From: an uncultured Bacteroidia bacterium
GTDB taxonomy: Bacteria > Bacteroidota > Bacteroidia > Bacteroidales > UBA932
Assembly (NCBI GenBank): GCA_902785825.1
Contig: CACZZZ010000020.1
Location: 1-41,026, forward strand
DNA length: 41,026 nucleotides
Direction: 5' to 3'
Below, piece by piece: positions 23,508 through 32,904 of the stretch. Position 1 is the first letter of the stretch; each line of letters begins with the position of its first letter. Made by a program: the position numbers and the translations under genes. The notes beneath the pieces were generated by a model, which saw nothing but the letters and a program-made list of their open reading frames with translations, searched no databases and was not told the DNA's origin.

Positions 23508-24449
23508 ATGAAGAATACAGCGATGAAGATCATGGCCGCGGCTGCGGCCGTCCTGCTCCTTGCCGGATGCTGCGGCAAGAAAGAGACCAAGACCGTCTTC
23601 CCCAAGAAACTCCCGATCGGAGTACAGCTTTACAGCGTCCGCACGGACCTTGAGGCTGATTTTTACGGCACTCTCAAGAGAATCAGCGAGATGGGCATCG
23701 TCGGTGTCGAGTTCTACGGCGAGTACTACGGCAACTCGGTTGTCCAGGTAAAGCGCTGGTGCACGGAGCTGGGTCTTGTTCCCTTCTCCAACCACGTGCC
23801 TTTTGACCAGATGATAAATGACATCGACAAAGTCATAGAGGAAAACACCATTCTCGGTGTCCAGTACATTGTGTTCCCGTACATGGACGAGGCCAGCCGC
23901 CCCGGGATTGATCCCGAGCAGTTCAAGAAGACCGTCGCCAAGATCGGCGAGGTCGGCGCCAAGGTCCGCGAGGCCGGATTCCAGCTCCTCTACCACAACC
24001 ACGACTTCGAGTTCGTGAAACTCCCTGACGGGAAGGTGGGCTACGACGAGATCTTCGCCGGGAACTCCCGCGAGAATCTCCAGAATGAGCTGGACTGCTG
24101 CTGGTGCGACTATGCCGGATTCGACGTGTGCGAGACTCTTAAGAAATATGGCAACGGTGGCACCCCCATTATCCACGCCAAGGATTACAAACTTGAAGGC
24201 AAGTTGAGCTCGGCCCCCTATGCCCTTATCGGCGTCAACACCGACAACTCGATGAAAGACGAGGGCGGATGGTTCGAGTACAGGCCGATGGGTTCCGGCC
24301 AGATGGACATGGAGAAGATCATCCTCACCGCCATGGAGACCGGTGTCAAGTGGATCTGCATCGAGCAGGATGAGCCCAGCATGGGTCTTGACCGCCTCGG
24401 CGGAGTCGCCAAGAGCGTGGAGTGGCTTAAGTCCAAAGACTTGATGTAA
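23508..24449 (+). CDS. Exported sugar phosphate isomerase/epimerase-like lipoprotein
   Basis: 313 residues with SPII lipobox LLLAGC (Cys21), then a complete AP-endonuclease-2/xylose-isomerase-like TIM barrel starting PIGVQLYSVR. LLYHNHDFEF and NELDCCWCDYAGFD contain the metal-ligand Glu/His/Asp positions of the family, and WICIEQDEP near the C-terminus carries the last acid. Exported versions of this fold are frequent in Bacteroidetes. They probably act on free keto- or aldo-sugars in the periplasm, and recent work on related proteins suggests roles with oxidised glycosides. Its TAA shares one base with the ATG of the next gene. Confidence 0.88.
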   Translation: MKNTAMKIMAAAAAVLLLAGCCGKKETKTVFPKKLPIGVQLYSVRTDLEADFYGTLKRISEMGIVGVEFYGEYYGNSVVQVKRWCTELGLVPFSNHVPFDQMINDIDKVIEENTILGVQYIVFPYMDEASRPGIDPEQFKKTVAKIGEVGAKVREAGFQLLYHNHDFEFVKLPDGKVGYDEIFAGNSRENLQNELDCCWCDYAGFDVCETLKKYGNGGTPIIHAKDYKLEGKLSSAPYALIGVNTDNSMKDEGGWFEYRPMGSGQMDMEKIILTAMETGVKWICIEQDEPSMGLDRLGGVAKSVEWLKSKDLM

Positions 24450-25156
24450 TGTTATTTTGCGGCTATAACAAGTCTCTTTTCGGGACCAGGAAAATAGATG
24501 AGCGGACCAAGGACATCCCCCTCGAGGGGAACCTTGTGGCCGCCACATATATCCTCACCTACGAGAAAACATTTTCGACCCCGAGTTTCAGCAAGTCACT
24601 TCCAGCCGCCTATCTGGTGAGATGGTATAACGAGGGAAGGCTCAGATTCGAGGACGGGAGACTCGTATTCGCTGACATGCCGGCCCCCAAGGGCAAGGCC
24701 GAGAAGAACTATTACGCCCTGTTCACCAAAGCCGCTGGGGACGACCATGTGATCGGGAGCCGCGACGATGTCAAGAGGGCTTTCTATTCCAACTTCAAAA
24801 AGGTGCCGAAGAGCGACGAGCTCTTTGCAGCCCAGAAAGACTGGTTCAAGAAGAGGGGCTATATCCAAAAGGAAGGCCTGATCGTGCCTACCCTGAACGA
24901 CACCGGAGCGAAAGACGCCCGCAGGCTGATCTCGTTACGTAATTACCTGAAGGATGTCAAGGATGGCAAGGACACCATATTGCCAGGAGACGGCAATATG
25001 GCCGAATACGTTGTCTATGCCATCCTGTTCGGCATTGACGACCTCTTTGTCGAGTCAGTGAGAAAGGTCCTACCAAAAGAATTGATCGAGGTTTACAACG
25101 CCGCCATCGACCTGGCCGAGGCCGGGGACGACGGCCACTACGAAGCCACGGACTAG
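24449..25156 (+). CDS. Uncharacterised soluble protein resembling the cytoplasmic part of DUF2207 proteins
   Basis: 235 residues without signal peptide or membrane helix. The pattern of an N-terminal winged-helix-like piece (SLPAAYLVRWYNEGRLRFED) and a C-terminal RRLISLRNYLKDVKDG ... NMAEYVVYAILFGIDD segment resembles the cytoplasmic C-terminal portion of DUF2207 membrane proteins. The usual extracellular and membrane parts are absent. The resemblance is from pattern memory and not certain. The ATG overlaps the upstream stop (TAATG), so it is made together with the exported isomerase-like lipoprotein. A perfect 10-bp inverted repeat lies within the gene at 24975-25001. Confidence 0.6.
   Translation: MLFCGYNKSLFGTRKIDERTKDIPLEGNLVAATYILTYEKTFSTPSFSKSLPAAYLVRWYNEGRLRFEDGRLVFADMPAPKGKAEKNYYALFTKAAGDDHVIGSRDDVKRAFYSNFKKVPKSDELFAAQKDWFKKRGYIQKEGLIVPTLNDTGAKDARRLISLRNYLKDVKDGKDTILPGDGNMAEYVVYAILFGIDDLFVESVRKVLPKELIEVYNAAIDLAEAGDDGHYEATD
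24975..25001. repeat. Perfect 10-bp inverted repeat inside the DUF2207-like gene
   Basis: CCATATTGCC (24975-24984), a 7-nt loop and GGCAATATGG (24992-25001). There is no T-run after it and the reading frame passes through it, so it is not an ordinary terminator. Confidence 0.55.
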
Positions 25157-25167
25157 AAGACCTCCTC

Positions 25168-26157
25168 TTACTTCTTGATGATATCCGCCCGCCAGGTAAC
25201 GCCTAACTCAAGGTTGTTCTTGCGGGCGGAATTGTCTCTGTAATATACGGCGTGGAGCCTGAGGTTGTCCTTGTGGAGTGGGAACCATTCCAGTCCGGCA
25301 CCAGCGTAAAAATATTCAGTACCGGGGGCGATCACAAGGTCGTACGCCCTTCCATCTCTATCGACATTGGCGGCATTGTTGAACTCGTAACCTGCCTTGG
25401 CGCAGACATTCCAGTTGTCGATGCTCCATATAAACTTGGAGATGAAGGACATGTCGCCGAACAGGAAATCTTTCTGGCTGATGCCTGCCCTGTTCATCAC
25501 GTCGAGATCAAGGAGCAGGTTCCCGAAGGTCCAGCGGTTGCCAAGGGAGATATAGTTGGCCAGCCTCTTGTCTTGATCCTCAACGAGATTGACGCTCCAG
25601 ATGGTGTGCCACCACGGCGCGAAGCATCCGCTCCACGCCAGGTTGTAGGCATATACGCTCTGGAAGCCCAGGGACAGCGGAGAGTTGCAGATCTGGGCGA
25701 TGAGGTTCTGCCCTGGAAGGAATTTGTAGGTGGCGGAGAACCCGAACGTGAAACACTGGTAGATATTGTTGCAGAACTGGCTGTAGTAATATACGTCGAT
25801 AGGCGCCGCGTCGTACTCATATCCCCCGATCAGGACGGTCTGCTTCCCGGCCATGAAACTCCACCTATCGGTAGCTTGCCAGTTCAGATACATGAAGTCG
25901 GTGGCGTTGAACATGTTCCGCTCATCAAAGACCTTTTTGTTGAGTCTCTGGCGGATGCGGTAATCAATTTTCGGGGTAATATGGCCAAGAAGGTGGAGAT
26001 TAAGGTACTGCCCCACCATCTGGCTCTTGTACTCCCCATCCTCAGTCTCCTGATGGAAAGAGGCCCTCATGTCCATGTAAAACCTATCGACACCTTCTTG
26101 GGCCGACACGAAAGCGGGTATCCAAAGGAGCAGGATCCCAGCCAGTAATCTCCTCAT
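25168..26157 (-). CDS. Outer-membrane porin (phosphate-selective porin O/P-like beta-barrel)
   Basis: 329 residues from the ATG at 26157 (MRRLLAGILLLWIPAFVSAQ, a signal peptide); a longer start would overlap the S46 gene. The rest is a run of amphipathic, aromatic-ended strands (DYRIRQRLNK, YLNWQATDRWSFMAGKQTVLIGGYE, AGAGLEWFPLHKDNLRLHAVYYR), typical of Bacteroidetes porins. The C-terminus ends in a last strand (NLELGVTWRADIIKK). The sequence is paralogous in layout to the porin at 29731 (both have AGKQxVxxGGxE). It follows the S46 peptidase by 7 bp, so it is probably made with it, perhaps to pass peptides or other small products. Confidence 0.8.
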   Translation of the reverse strand: MRRLLAGILLLWIPAFVSAQEGVDRFYMDMRASFHQETEDGEYKSQMVGQYLNLHLLGHITPKIDYRIRQRLNKKVFDERNMFNATDFMYLNWQATDRWSFMAGKQTVLIGGYEYDAAPIDVYYYSQFCNNIYQCFTFGFSATYKFLPGQNLIAQICNSPLSLGFQSVYAYNLAWSGCFAPWWHTIWSVNLVEDQDKRLANYISLGNRWTFGNLLLDLDVMNRAGISQKDFLFGDMSFISKFIWSIDNWNVCAKAGYEFNNAANVDRDGRAYDLVIAPGTEYFYAGAGLEWFPLHKDNLRLHAVYYRDNSARKNNLELGVTWRADIIKK

Positions 26158-26164
26158 ATCCTTG

Positions 26165-28234
26165 TTAATCAGCGAACTCCATCTCATCGAACAAATAGGA
26201 TGCATGACCTATCTTGTCAATGATAAACAGCAGGTAACGAATGTCGATTGAGATATTCCTGCAAACATCAGGATCGAATACGATGTCACTCATGGTGCCT
26301 TCCCACACGCGGTCGAAATTGATTCCGATAAGGTTGCCGTCGGCGTTGATGACCGGCGAGCCTGAATTGCCTCCTGAAGTGTGGTTGGTGGCGATGAAAC
26401 AGACCGGCTGGTCGTCGTGACCGCCTTCCGCGTAGATGTCACGGAGCACCTGTGGAATGTTGTAATCGAATATGTCCGGATTGTCCTTCTCTATGATGCC
26501 CTTGAGCGTTGAGACCGGGGCATAATAAGCGCCGTCAAAGGGGCTGTAACCCTCAACATGACCATAAGCGACCCTCAGGGTGAGATTGGCGTCCGGATAA
26601 AAAGCCTTGTCAGGCTCGAATGCCATCTGGCCCCTCATGTAGTCCCTGTTCGCCAGGCGTATCTCAGCGTTGACCCTACTGACAACCGGAGTGATGTTCG
26701 TCGAGAACCATGTGGCGAATGCCTTCTGAAGCTCGTACGCGGGATCTTTATAAACCGCCTCCAGATCAGCCTTGGTCAGGGCAGAGACCTTGGCCTTATC
26801 GGTGAACACCGTATTCTTGAAAAGGTCATCCTTCCAAGCCTTGACACTTCCGTAGGCAGCGAGTTTTTCCTTGAAATATTCCGGCTTGAAACGCTCCTCC
26901 ATCTTCTTATCGAAAGCCTCCATCATGGCCACGAAAATCTCCTCATCGATCGGCTGGTAATAGTCTTTGAAGAAAGACTCGGCATTCCCCGCTGGAGAGG
27001 CTCCCCTCTCAAGGGTAGCCACAACTCCCGAGGCGAAGTTCAGGATCTCGATAGTACGGACAGTCTCGGAGTAGTACTCGGAGGCGCGGAAATAAGGATT
27101 CCGCTCAGCATAAAGAGCGCCAAGTTTTTCGACAATCCCCTCATATTCAGAACCTTCCGCCCATTTATTAAAACGGCGTTCAAATTCCTGTTTAGAGGCG
27201 ACGGTCTTCATCTTCCTGATTCCCTTCTCCTCTCCCTGCCATTTCTTCCAGGCGTTGGAGATGCCGGCGTTCTTTGAGGAATACTGGATCCTCACGGCCT
27301 GGCTCTGGCTCATGTATTTCTTCTGGATGTCAAGCCTCTGGGTCCTGAGCGCGATCTTCTCGGGATCAGACACCTCGGCCGTGTATTTGACGTCCTCTGA
27401 CATGACATATTCCTTAGTGCTTCCGGGGCAGCCGTAAACGAAGGTGAAATCACCTTCTTTCACGCCCTTGCGGGAAATCTTGAAAAACCTCTTGGGCTTG
27501 TAAGGCACATTGTCCTCGGAATAGTCCGCGGGCTCATTGTCCTTGTCGGCATAGATCCTGAAGATCGAGAAGTCTCCCGTGTGACGAGGCCACATCCAGT
27601 TGTCGGTGTCACCACCGAACTTTCCGATGGAGGACGGCGGAGCGCCGACGAGCCGGACATCGCGGTAGATCTTATAGACGAACAGGAAATACTGGTTCCC
27701 ATAATATAGAGCCTCCACGGAAGCCCTCAAGCCTTTGCCCTCAGACATCGCGGCCCTGACAAGGTCAGCGGAGTTTACCCTGACCACAGAGTCCCTCTGC
27801 TTCTCGCTCATTGAGGAATCATAGCCGGAAAGGACCTTGGCGGTCACATCTTCCATCCTCTGGAGGAAGCTGACAGACAATCCCCTGTTCGGCAATTCCT
27901 GGCTCCTGTCCATGGCCCAGAAACCATCCTTGAGATAATCATGCTCGACGCTGCTGTGACGCTGGATGTAGCCGTAGCCGCAGTGATGGTTCGTCAGGAG
28001 CAAGCCCTCGTCAGAGACTATCTCCCCGGTACAGCCGCCGCCGAACAGGACGACAGCGTCTTTCAGGGAAGCCTGGTTGACACTATAGACATCCTCGGCT
28101 GAAAGTTTGAAACCTTTAGCCTGCATGTCACCGATTCTCTGCGAGATAAGAGCTGGAAGCCACATTCCCTCGTCGGCCATGGCTAGACCTATGGACGAGG
28201 CGAAGGCCAGCACGGATAATAGAAATCTTTTCAT
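26165..28234 (-). CDS. dpp11: S46 dipeptidyl-peptidase, predicted DPP11 type (Asp/Glu at P1)
   Basis: 689 residues with a signal peptide (MKRFLLSVLAFASSIGLAMA). The S46 chymotrypsin-like triad is present: His in TNHHCGYG (83-84), Asp in RHTGDFSIFR, and Ser624 in GGNSGSPVIN. Eighteen residues after the nucleophile is Arg642 (INFDRVWEG). In the S46 family this position is Gly in DPP7 (hydrophobic P1) and Arg in DPP11 (acidic P1), so DPP11-like specificity is predicted. It would release acidic dipeptides from peptide N-termini in the periplasm. It heads a two-gene leftward unit with the porin. Confidence 0.93.
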   Translation of the reverse strand: MKRFLLSVLAFASSIGLAMADEGMWLPALISQRIGDMQAKGFKLSAEDVYSVNQASLKDAVVLFGGGCTGEIVSDEGLLLTNHHCGYGYIQRHSSVEHDYLKDGFWAMDRSQELPNRGLSVSFLQRMEDVTAKVLSGYDSSMSEKQRDSVVRVNSADLVRAAMSEGKGLRASVEALYYGNQYFLFVYKIYRDVRLVGAPPSSIGKFGGDTDNWMWPRHTGDFSIFRIYADKDNEPADYSEDNVPYKPKRFFKISRKGVKEGDFTFVYGCPGSTKEYVMSEDVKYTAEVSDPEKIALRTQRLDIQKKYMSQSQAVRIQYSSKNAGISNAWKKWQGEEKGIRKMKTVASKQEFERRFNKWAEGSEYEGIVEKLGALYAERNPYFRASEYYSETVRTIEILNFASGVVATLERGASPAGNAESFFKDYYQPIDEEIFVAMMEAFDKKMEERFKPEYFKEKLAAYGSVKAWKDDLFKNTVFTDKAKVSALTKADLEAVYKDPAYELQKAFATWFSTNITPVVSRVNAEIRLANRDYMRGQMAFEPDKAFYPDANLTLRVAYGHVEGYSPFDGAYYAPVSTLKGIIEKDNPDIFDYNIPQVLRDIYAEGGHDDQPVCFIATNHTSGGNSGSPVINADGNLIGINFDRVWEGTMSDIVFDPDVCRNISIDIRYLLFIIDKIGHASYLFDEMEFAD

Positions 28235-28254
28235 TGAAGATGGTTTTAAGCGTA

Positions 28255-28262
28255 CAAAAATA
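28255..28262 (-). promoter_or_regulatory. -7 box (TATTTTTG) of the S46 gene
   Basis: Minus-strand TATTTTTG, a perfect TAnnTTTG match, 21 bp before the ATG at 28234. Confidence 0.5.
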
Positions 28263-28273
28263 AGAAAATATTG

Positions 28274-28281
28274 TATATTAG
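28274..28281 (+). promoter_or_regulatory. -7-like box TATATTAG of the DUF389 gene
   Basis: Lies 24 bp before the ATG at 28305, back to back with the S46 promoter; followed by CAAATTG. Confidence 0.45.
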
Positions 28282-28304
28282 CAAATTGTATATAAGGAAC
28301 TGAA

Positions 28305-29651
28305 ATGTCATTCTCCAGCAGATATAATAAATGGCTGAAGGAAGTAGTGTATATCGGTGATCAGATAGACACTTCCGAGGCTTCAGCCAAGATTCGTAAC
28401 GGGATATATTTCCGGGGGCCTAACGTCTGGATCCTCGCTTTCTCTGTGATCATCGCGTCGGTCGGCTTGAATGTAAACTCCACAGCCGTTATCATCGGCG
28501 CCATGCTGATCTCACCGCTCATGGGCCCGATCATCGGTCTCGGACTCGCGATGGGCACTAGCGACACAAAGCTTTTGACCGAAAGCCTGCGGAACCTGCT
28601 TATCATGGTGATTGTGAGCCTCTTGGCCGCATCATTATACTTCCTTATCTCGCCGCTCAACCTTGTCAATCCCACCGAGCTGCTCGCGAGGACGCGACCT
28701 ACTATCTACGATGTCTTCATAGCTTTCTTCGGCGGACTTGCCGGGATACTGGAGAGTTGCCGGAAAGACAAAGGCACCGTCATCGCCGGAGTGGCGATCG
28801 CTACCGCCCTGATGCCGCCCCTATGCACAGCCGGTTACGGTATAGCGAAGCTCAACCCACGTTATTTCCTGGGAGCGATGCTCCTCTTCCTGATCAACTG
28901 CGTATTCATCATCCTGGCGACCTACATCATGTCGAAGTACTTGAAATTCAAGGAAGCCGAATATGCCTCACCCGCTGTCACGAAGAGGACAAGGACCTTG
29001 ATGACCATGGCCATCATCGGAGTGATGGTTCCGAGTCTCTGGAGTGCCGCAGTGATGATCCGGGATAATAATTTCGAGCGGAATGTCCAGGCATTCGTCT
29101 CCGCCAACAAAGCTTTCAGCCAGGGATACATCTACGACTACAGCATATCCGGCGGAAAGGATCACACGGTTGACATCTACTATGCGGGCAACAAACTGAG
29201 CGAGGAGGAGATAAATGCCCTCACTCAGGCCGCCGTGGCCCATGGGATAGAAGCTGATCGCCTGAGGGTGAAGGAGAGCGACCTCGGTTCCGTGGAGAAA
29301 TCCACAGACATGATTCTAAAAGGAATATACGAAAGGGCCGAGGATGACCTCGCCCGAAAGGAGACTGAGATCAAGAAGCTCGAGAAGGAATTATTGGACA
29401 TCAAGGGGCGGGAAATCAACTACAAGCGTATCGCTAAGGAGATCCGTTACTCTTATCCTGAGATCCTGGACATCTCGATCGGCAGGGGCGCAGCGGTGGA
29501 CGACAGTCTCAATGTCAGGGGACAGACAATAGTTCTCGCGAGCTCCAAGAAGCCCATCCCTCCGCAAAGGCTTCAGAAAGTCGAGGAATGGCTCCGTCTC
29601 CGCATGGAGGATTCCACGACGGTTGTGCACAATATCACATACAATAATTAA
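28305..29651 (+). CDS. DUF389 (TIGR00341-type) integral membrane protein
   Basis: 448 residues. The DUF389 core is unmistakable: SVGLNVNSTAVIIGAMLISPLMGPIIGLGLA (about 53-83), then FFGGLAGILESCRKDKGTVIAGVAIATALMPPLCTAGYG (about 145-183), about six helices in all. The N-terminal cytoplasmic stretch is short. The C-terminal half (about 250-448) is soluble, with a coiled coil (RKETEIKKLEKELLDIK) and a small beta domain. The family has no firmly established function. It is read rightward from a divergent promoter region shared with the S46 gene and stands alone. Confidence 0.9.
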   Translation: MSFSSRYNKWLKEVVYIGDQIDTSEASAKIRNGIYFRGPNVWILAFSVIIASVGLNVNSTAVIIGAMLISPLMGPIIGLGLAMGTSDTKLLTESLRNLLIMVIVSLLAASLYFLISPLNLVNPTELLARTRPTIYDVFIAFFGGLAGILESCRKDKGTVIAGVAIATALMPPLCTAGYGIAKLNPRYFLGAMLLFLINCVFIILATYIMSKYLKFKEAEYASPAVTKRTRTLMTMAIIGVMVPSLWSAAVMIRDNNFERNVQAFVSANKAFSQGYIYDYSISGGKDHTVDIYYAGNKLSEEEINALTQAAVAHGIEADRLRVKESDLGSVEKSTDMILKGIYERAEDDLARKETEIKKLEKELLDIKGREINYKRIAKEIRYSYPEILDISIGRGAAVDDSLNVRGQTIVLASSKKPIPPQRLQKVEEWLRLRMEDSTTVVHNITYNN

Positions 29652-29685
29652 TATCAAGAAACTGCTAAATAGCGTTTTTTTTATT

Positions 29686-29693
29686 ATTTTTGC
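29686..29693 (+). promoter_or_regulatory. -7 box (TATTTTTG) of the porin-Pot operon
   Basis: A perfect TAnnTTTG match 38 bp before the ATG at 29731, after a T-rich tract. It is the only such box upstream of the seven-gene unit. Confidence 0.5.
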
Positions 29694-29730
29694 GGCTCAT
29701 GTTGAACTAAATAACTTTTTATGGTTTTAA

Positions 29731-30726
29731 ATGAAGAGACTGGTTGTTTTAGCGGCTTCGATCCTGCTTTGCACCCTTGCCCAGGCGCAAGGGGCTGACG
29801 ATTCCGGCGCCAGTGCCGGGATTACCATTATTCCTAGGATTGACTACAATCCTGTGTTCTTTGATGGACAATTCGATGAGGCGACTCTCGGCAATTCTTC
29901 TCTTTATTCTCTTTTCGAAGGAAACATTTCGGACAAACTTTCTTTCAGCGTCTGCAACCATTGGCTAAGCACTGATCCTAAGCCATTGTACCAGAACACC
30001 TGGCGTTCTGACGACGTGAACTGGTGCGACTGGGCTTATCTGGAGTACACGCCAGGCAATTTCGTCTTGACTGCCGGAAAGCAAGTCGTCACATTCGGCG
30101 GTTTTGAGCTGGAAGAATACGATTACGATGTCCACATGCACATGATGTCGGCCCTTTTCGGCAGCTTCCAATGCTACCAGTGGGGCTTGAAGGCAGGTTG
30201 GATGAACAGCGAGGAAACCACCGGACTGTTCCTCCAGGCCACAAGTTCCCCCTATGGGGAGAAGCCCTTCGACGCGATGGTCTATTCTGCGCAGTATCAA
30301 GGTTATTACGGTCCCGTAAGCCTCTTATATAGCGCCAATATGATGAAAAACTGGGACGGAGAGAATGTGTTCATGTTTACACTCGGCAATCAGGTCGAGC
30401 TTGGCGACTGGACCCTTCAGGCAGACTTCACGAACAAGGTCGGAAGCTATGACTTCTCGGAAATTCTCCGGGATGGCGTGACCGTGTTCGGAACCGCGAA
30501 GTTCAATCCTTCCGATCACTGGGAGTTCATAGGAAGAGCCGGCTTCGAGCATACGCATAAAGACAATATGGACAACGGGATATTCGGCGTCGCGGCCCAC
30601 TGGTTCCCGCTCAGGAACAGCCGCAATCTGAGAATACACCTCTCCGGCGCACATCAACATTATTTAAAAATGAACTCCCTCACTATCGGGGCAATGTACT
30701 ACCTAAACATCCCCAGGAACAGATAA
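29731..30726 (+). CDS. Outer-membrane porin heading the polyamine transport operon
   Basis: 331 residues with a signal peptide ([20 protein letters not shown]). The body consists of alternating aromatic-capped strands ([72 protein letters not shown]), as in Bacteroidetes porins, with a C-terminal strand near the end. Its TAA overlaps the ATG of potA by one base, which ties the porin directly to the ABC importer and suggests it admits polyamines or a related cation through the outer membrane. It is a paralogue of the porin at 25168 but diverged. Confidence 0.8.
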   Translation: MKRLVVLAASILLCTLAQAQGADDSGASAGITIIPRIDYNPVFFDGQFDEATLGNSSLYSLFEGNISDKLSFSVCNHWLSTDPKPLYQNTWRSDDVNWCDWAYLEYTPGNFVLTAGKQVVTFGGFELEEYDYDVHMHMMSALFGSFQCYQWGLKAGWMNSEETTGLFLQATSSPYGEKPFDAMVYSAQYQGYYGPVSLLYSANMMKNWDGENVFMFTLGNQVELGDWTLQADFTNKVGSYDFSEILRDGVTVFGTAKFNPSDHWEFIGRAGFEHTHKDNMDNGIFGVAAHWFPLRNSRNLRIHLSGAHQHYLKMNSLTIGAMYYLNIPRNR

Positions 30727-32150
30727 TGAGCGGAAAAGAGAACGTTATCATCGACATCGAGCATCTCTCGAAGTCGTTCGGAGACAAGCAGGTACTCAAG
30801 GACATATCACTTTATATTCGCAAAGGCGAGTTCGTGACCCTGCTCGGTCCCTCCGGTTGCGGCAAGACCACTTTGCTTAGGATGATCGCCGGATTCCTCC
30901 AGCCCGACGAGGGCACGATCATGATGGAGTGGGAAAGCCGCGGTGGTCAACGGGAATTTCGCGACGTGGCCGGGATTCCACCTCACCTGAGGCCGCTGAA
31001 CACAGTGTTCCAGCGCTACGCCCTATTCCCTCATCTGGACGTGTATGACAACATCGCGTTCGGCCTCAAACTGAAAGGGGTTCCGAAGGACGAGATCGAC
31101 GCCAGGATCCGCAAGGTCCTCAAGCTCGTGAGCATGAGTGACTATGAGGACCGCGACGTGGATTCCCTGTCCGGCGGCCAGCAGCAGAGGGTCGCTATCG
31201 CGAGGGCTATCGTCAACCGCCCGAAGGTGCTGCTTCTTGATGAGCCGCTTGCGGCCCTTGACCTCAAGATGAGGCAGGACATGCAGATAGAGCTGAAGGA
31301 AATGCACCAGAAGTTGGGCATCACTTTCATCTATGTGACACACGACCAGTCCGAGGCTCTCACCCTCAGCGACACAATCGTGGTTATGAACGAGGGCAAG
31401 ATCCAGCAGATCGGCACTCCGACCGACATCTACAATGAGCCGGTCAACTCCTTCGTCGCTGACTTCATTGGCGAGAGTAACATCCTCAACGGAACCATGG
31501 TCAAAGACCGTCTGGTCAACTTCATCGGACACGACTTCGAGTGCGTGGACGAGGGCTTCGGAGAGAACGTGCCTGTCGATGTGGTCATTCGCCCGGAGGA
31601 TGTCTATATAGGTTATACCCTTGAGGGATCGCAATTTACCGGCACGGTCAAGTCTTGTACCTTCAAAGGGGTCCATTACGAGATGTACGTCGATACAGAC
31701 TCCGGCAATGAGTTGCAGATCCAGGACTATGACGCCTTTGAGCCCGGCAAACAGGTTCAGATGCTGATTCATCCGGACGACATCCAGGTCATGCGCAAGG
31801 AAAGGATCGAGAATGTCATCGACTGCGAGATCATTGACGAGAACCATGTCAAGATGCTCGGGGAAGTCTTCGAGTGCGCCCCCATCACATCCGGCTCGAC
31901 CGGACCGGCCCGCGCCCACATCTCCTTCGCGAAAGTGGATCTCATGGACCATGAGGACGATGGAGACACCTCCGGAGAAGTGTGGTTCATCCTCTACAAA
32001 GGCGACCACTACCACCTGACTGTCAAGACTGTCAGCGGGGAATATGTGTACGTGGACACTGACGACATCTGGGACAAGGGAGACCTCGTCGGAATCAAGA
32101 TACTGCCTGAAGACATAACTGTGGAGATGAACGATGGGCAAGAGAAGTAA
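30726..32150 (+). CDS. potA: Spermidine/putrescine ABC transporter, ATP-binding protein
   Basis: 474 residues, about 90-100 longer than E. coli PotA. The NBD carries Walker A GPSGCGKT (41-48), the Q-loop FQRYALFPH, the signature LSGGQQQR (148-155), Walker B LLLDEP and the switch His (VTHDQSEA). After about residue 245 come two TOBE-like beta modules, one around 265-360 ([10 protein letters not shown] ... [10 protein letters not shown]) and a second around 365-470 ([10 protein letters not shown] ... [14 protein letters not shown]). The second module accounts for the extra length, as in other Bacteroidetes PotA. potB starts 17 bp before its stop. Confidence 0.93.
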   Translation: MSGKENVIIDIEHLSKSFGDKQVLKDISLYIRKGEFVTLLGPSGCGKTTLLRMIAGFLQPDEGTIMMEWESRGGQREFRDVAGIPPHLRPLNTVFQRYALFPHLDVYDNIAFGLKLKGVPKDEIDARIRKVLKLVSMSDYEDRDVDSLSGGQQQRVAIARAIVNRPKVLLLDEPLAALDLKMRQDMQIELKEMHQKLGITFIYVTHDQSEALTLSDTIVVMNEGKIQQIGTPTDIYNEPVNSFVADFIGESNILNGTMVKDRLVNFIGHDFECVDEGFGENVPVDVVIRPEDVYIGYTLEGSQFTGTVKSCTFKGVHYEMYVDTDSGNELQIQDYDAFEPGKQVQMLIHPDDIQVMRKERIENVIDCEIIDENHVKMLGEVFECAPITSGSTGPARAHISFAKVDLMDHEDDGDTSGEVWFILYKGDHYHLTVKTVSGEYVYVDTDDIWDKGDLVGIKILPEDITVEMNDGQEK

Positions 32151-32904
32151 CTGGGCTATCCCCTACCTCATATTCCTCATTCTCTTCGTGGCGCTGCCGC
32201 TTCTGTTGATTGTGGTTTACGCCCTGCAGGACGGCAACGGAGGGTTCACATTCGACAATATTACCCGGTTCTTTACGGACAGCGACGCTCTCAGCACATT
32301 TGCGGTATCAATTGAGGTAGCCATCGAGAACACGTTAATTTGCTTATTGTTAGGTTATCCGGCGGCATATATTCTCGCTAACAAGAACCTCAATAAGTCG
32401 GCTGTCACGGCGATCCTGTTCATCCTGCCGATGTGGATCAACGCGCTCATGAGAACCCTGGCCACGGCGGAGCTTTTCAACGTGATGGGATTCACGCTCG
32501 GCAAAGGCACTTTGCTGATGGGTATGGCCTACGACTACCTCCCGTTCATGATCTATCCGATCTACAACGTGCTCCTTAAAATGGACCACTCTTACGAGGA
32601 GGCTGCCGCCGACCTTGGCGCCACCCCCGTCCAAGTGTTCCGCAAGGTGACCCTTCCCCTCTCTATGCCAGGCATTTCCAGCGGGATCCTGATGGTCTTC
32701 ATGCCGACTGTCAGCACCTTCGCGATCTCCGAGTTCCTTACCAACAACAAAATCAAGCTCTTCGGAACCATTATTCAGGAGAACATCAACTCCTCGATGT
32801 GGAACTATGGAGCCGCCCTTTCCTTGATCATGCTCGTGATCATAGGCCTGACCACCCTGGTTCTTGGCGGAGAGGATAGTGAAGTCGAAGGAGGGACTGT
32901 CTGA
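32134..32904 (+). CDS. potB: Polyamine ABC transporter permease PotB
   Basis: 256 residues with six helices. The permease EAA loop is [26 protein letters not shown], which docks on PotA. It overlaps potA by 17 bp, and its TGA shares a base with the potC ATG. The N-terminus [23 protein letters not shown] matches PotB-type proteins. Confidence 0.93.
   Translation: MGKRSNWAIPYLIFLILFVALPLLLIVVYALQDGNGGFTFDNITRFFTDSDALSTFAVSIEVAIENTLICLLLGYPAAYILANKNLNKSAVTAILFILPMWINALMRTLATAELFNVMGFTLGKGTLLMGMAYDYLPFMIYPIYNVLLKMDHSYEEAAADLGATPVQVFRKVTLPLSMPGISSGILMVFMPTVSTFAISEFLTNNKIKLFGTIIQENINSSMWNYGAALSLIMLVIIGLTTLVLGGEDSEVEGGTV

Noticed and set aside
23493..24548. Long leftward open frame opposite the isomerase-like lipoprotein gene
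   Set aside because: It is the complement of a high-GC3 gene with a recognisable fold; no promoter, signal or family features of its own.
24975..25001. Internal inverted repeat as a transcription terminator
   Set aside because: It lies in frame within an open gene and no T-run follows.
31023..32141. 372-codon leftward open frame opposite potA
   Set aside because: It mirrors potA codons and gives repetitive Val/His/Asp-rich sequence; potA has all ABC motifs.
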